Assembly: GCA_017999075.1 (NCBI GenBank)
Contig: JAGOBX010000150.1
Span: 1 to 7,853 of the forward strand
Length of the DNA stretch: 7,853 nucleotides
From: JAGOBX01 sp017999075 [NCBI: Candidatus Babelota bacterium]
GTDB lineage: Bacteria > JAGOBX01
Reading direction: 5' to 3'
The notes under the pieces were generated by a model. That model saw nothing but the letters and a program-made list of their open reading frames with translations. It searched no databases and was not told where the DNA came from. This document shows, in pieces, positions 6,913-7,853 of this stretch. The position numbers and the translations under genes are program-made. Every line of letters starts with the position of its first letter. Position 1 is the first letter of the stretch.

Positions 6913-6940
6913 TTGTAAACTAATTATTTCAAAGTACAAT
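6913..6940 (+). promoter_or_regulatory. Probable promoter for the radical SAM gene
   Basis: TTGTAA (6913-6918) and TACAAT (6935-6940) are separated by 16 bases, close to the sigma-70 consensus (4/6 and 5/6). The transcript would start near 6947, giving a leader of about 40 bases with AAGGA (6974-6978) nine bases before ATG 6988. The rest of the 146-base gap (6842-6987) holds only a weak AT hairpin, TTAATT/AATTAA at 6873-6887, without a T tract, so no clear terminator for the upstream gene. Confidence 0.5.
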
Positions 6941-6987
6941 AATAAATATAGAGAATAAGAAAAATTACAGAATAAGGAAATTAAAAA

Positions 6988-7853
6988 ATGTATAAAACTA
7001 TTTTTGGTCCTGTTAATTCGAGGCGATTGGGTTTTTCATTAGGAATTGATCTGGTAACTCATAAGACATGTTCTTTTGATTGCGTATATTGCGAATGCGG
7101 GAAAACAACCGATTTGACGGTTGAAAGAAAAAATTGGGTTTCAAGTGAAACTGTCAAATCGGAATTAAATGATTTTTTTTTAAAAAATCAGAATATCAAG
7201 CTGAATCATTTGACTTTTTCAGGATCAGGAGAACCTACGCTCGCGTTGAATCTGGGAGAAATAATTATATATTTGAAAGAAAAATTTAAATATCCTGTGT
7301 GTGTATTAACTAATTCATCTTTAATAAATAATGATGACGTAATAAAAGATTTACTTCCTGCTGATATAGTTATGCCGTCTCTTGATGCTGTAACAGAAAA
7401 AATATATAATGCGATAGACAGACCTCACAAATCAATCAGAATCAAGAATATTATAAACGGATTGATTAAGTTCAGAAAACAATATAAAGGACAATTATTT
7501 CTTGAAATTTTGTTTGTAAAAGGAATAAATGACGGAGAAGAAGAATTGGTTAAATTATCTGAAACTGCTGATATTATTAAACCAGATAAAATTTTTATAA
7601 ATACCTGTATTAGACCGGGGACATCTAAAAATATTAAATATTTAACCAATGAGGAACTGAATAAAATAGCAGGCTACTTTCATTTAAAAACAGAAATCGC
7701 TTATCAGTCTGCAAATAATAATTTGAAAACATATATTGATGACACAGACTGTAAACTTGAAAATGTAGTTGCTGAAATAATTAAAAGACGGCCTTCTACT
7801 CTGGAAGATTTGAAATCAGCCACAGGTTTTCAGAATTCACCAATAGAAACTTT
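6988..7853 (+). CDS. Radical SAM protein, COG0731-like (3' end outside window)
   Basis: An open frame of 288 complete codons runs off the right edge without a stop. The start is ATG 6988 with AAGGA nine bases upstream. It begins with YKTIFGPVNSRRLGFSLGID, and then has the radical SAM cluster motif CSFDCVYC, giving C28, C32 and C35 as ligands of the 4Fe-4S cluster that cleaves S-adenosylmethionine. C37 follows in CEC. FSGSGEPTL (77-85) is the SAM-contacting GGEP-type motif. This N-terminal pattern is typical of COG0731, the group named after archaeal wyosine synthase TYW1; bacterial members are not known to make wyosine and their substrate is unknown. After about residue 258, VVAEIIKRRPSTLEDLKSATG resembles the start of a winged-helix-like C-terminal region seen in bacterial members. 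Probably 10-40 residues are missing at the end. Confidence 0.88.
   Translation, partial: MYKTIFGPVNSRRLGFSLGIDLVTHKTCSFDCVYCECGKTTDLTVERKNWVSSETVKSELNDFFLKNQNIKLNHLTFSGSGEPTLALNLGEIIIYLKEKFKYPVCVLTNSSLINNDDVIKDLLPADIVMPSLDAVTEKIYNAIDRPHKSIRIKNIINGLIKFRKQYKGQLFLEILFVKGINDGEEELVKLSETADIIKPDKIFINTCIRPGTSKNIKYLTNEELNKIAGYFHLKTEIAYQSANNNLKTYIDDTDCKLENVVAEIIKRRPSTLEDLKSATGFQNSPIET

Noticed and set aside
7425-7649. 74-residue minus-strand frame inside the radical SAM gene
   Set aside because: The plus frame carries clear radical SAM motifs and is open throughout; the antisense frame has no recognisable feature.
1-7853. A novel defence, toxin-antitoxin, mobile or retro-element system
   Set aside because: All frames above 100 residues belong to known families, the gaps are at most about 146 bases, and I saw no long repeats, array-like spacing, integrase, transposase, reverse transcriptase or structured RNA candidate.

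Overview
The window is a stretch of AT-rich bacterial chromosome (roughly 30 % G+C by eye, not counted). It has one strand of tightly packed genes, all reading +, with the standard bacterial code (TGA and TAA are stops, Trp is TGG). No tRNA, rRNA, CRISPR array, insertion sequence, phage gene or recognisable toxin or defence system is present. The gene set is ordinary: nucleotide, cell-wall and coenzyme A enzymes mixed with membrane and surface-polysaccharide genes. Alanine racemase implies peptidoglycan. An O-antigen ligase-type protein fits a Gram-negative-type envelope but does not prove one. The low G+C and many A/T homopolymers recall host-associated or reduced-genome lineages, but I cannot assign a phylum from the sequence.

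Layout. Positions 1-488 hold the C-terminal end of a polytopic membrane protein resembling the DUF2079 family; its reading frame is open to the left edge. An extended -10 promoter then leads to ndk (561-971), which ends in a compact intrinsic terminator. Only 23 bases later begins a 619-residue O-antigen ligase/polymerase-like protein with a C-terminal TPR-like region (1015-2874); its start codon lies in a potential hairpin. A TTGACA-type promoter region precedes a flavin reductase-like protein (2967-3494), followed 22 bases later by alanine racemase (3517-4680), so these two look like one operon. After 123 bases of AT-rich spacer comes bifunctional coaBC (4804-6006), whose last 14 bases overlap the start of a family 2 glycosyltransferase (5993-6841). 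A last spacer carries a plausible promoter for a radical SAM protein of the COG0731 type (6988 to the right edge, incomplete).

How the genes relate. Ndk, Alr and CoaBC are housekeeping enzymes. The DUF2079-like protein, the ligase/polymerase and the glycosyltransferase are probably involved in the envelope or its glycans, but they do not form a recognisable O-antigen cluster. The flavin reductase-like and radical SAM proteins are redox enzymes of unknown substrate. I found no convincing previously undescribed system. The most useful points for a second look are the start-codon hairpin behind the ndk terminator, the corrected extents of the first gene and of alr, the coaBC-glycosyltransferase overlap, and the radical SAM protein of unknown function.
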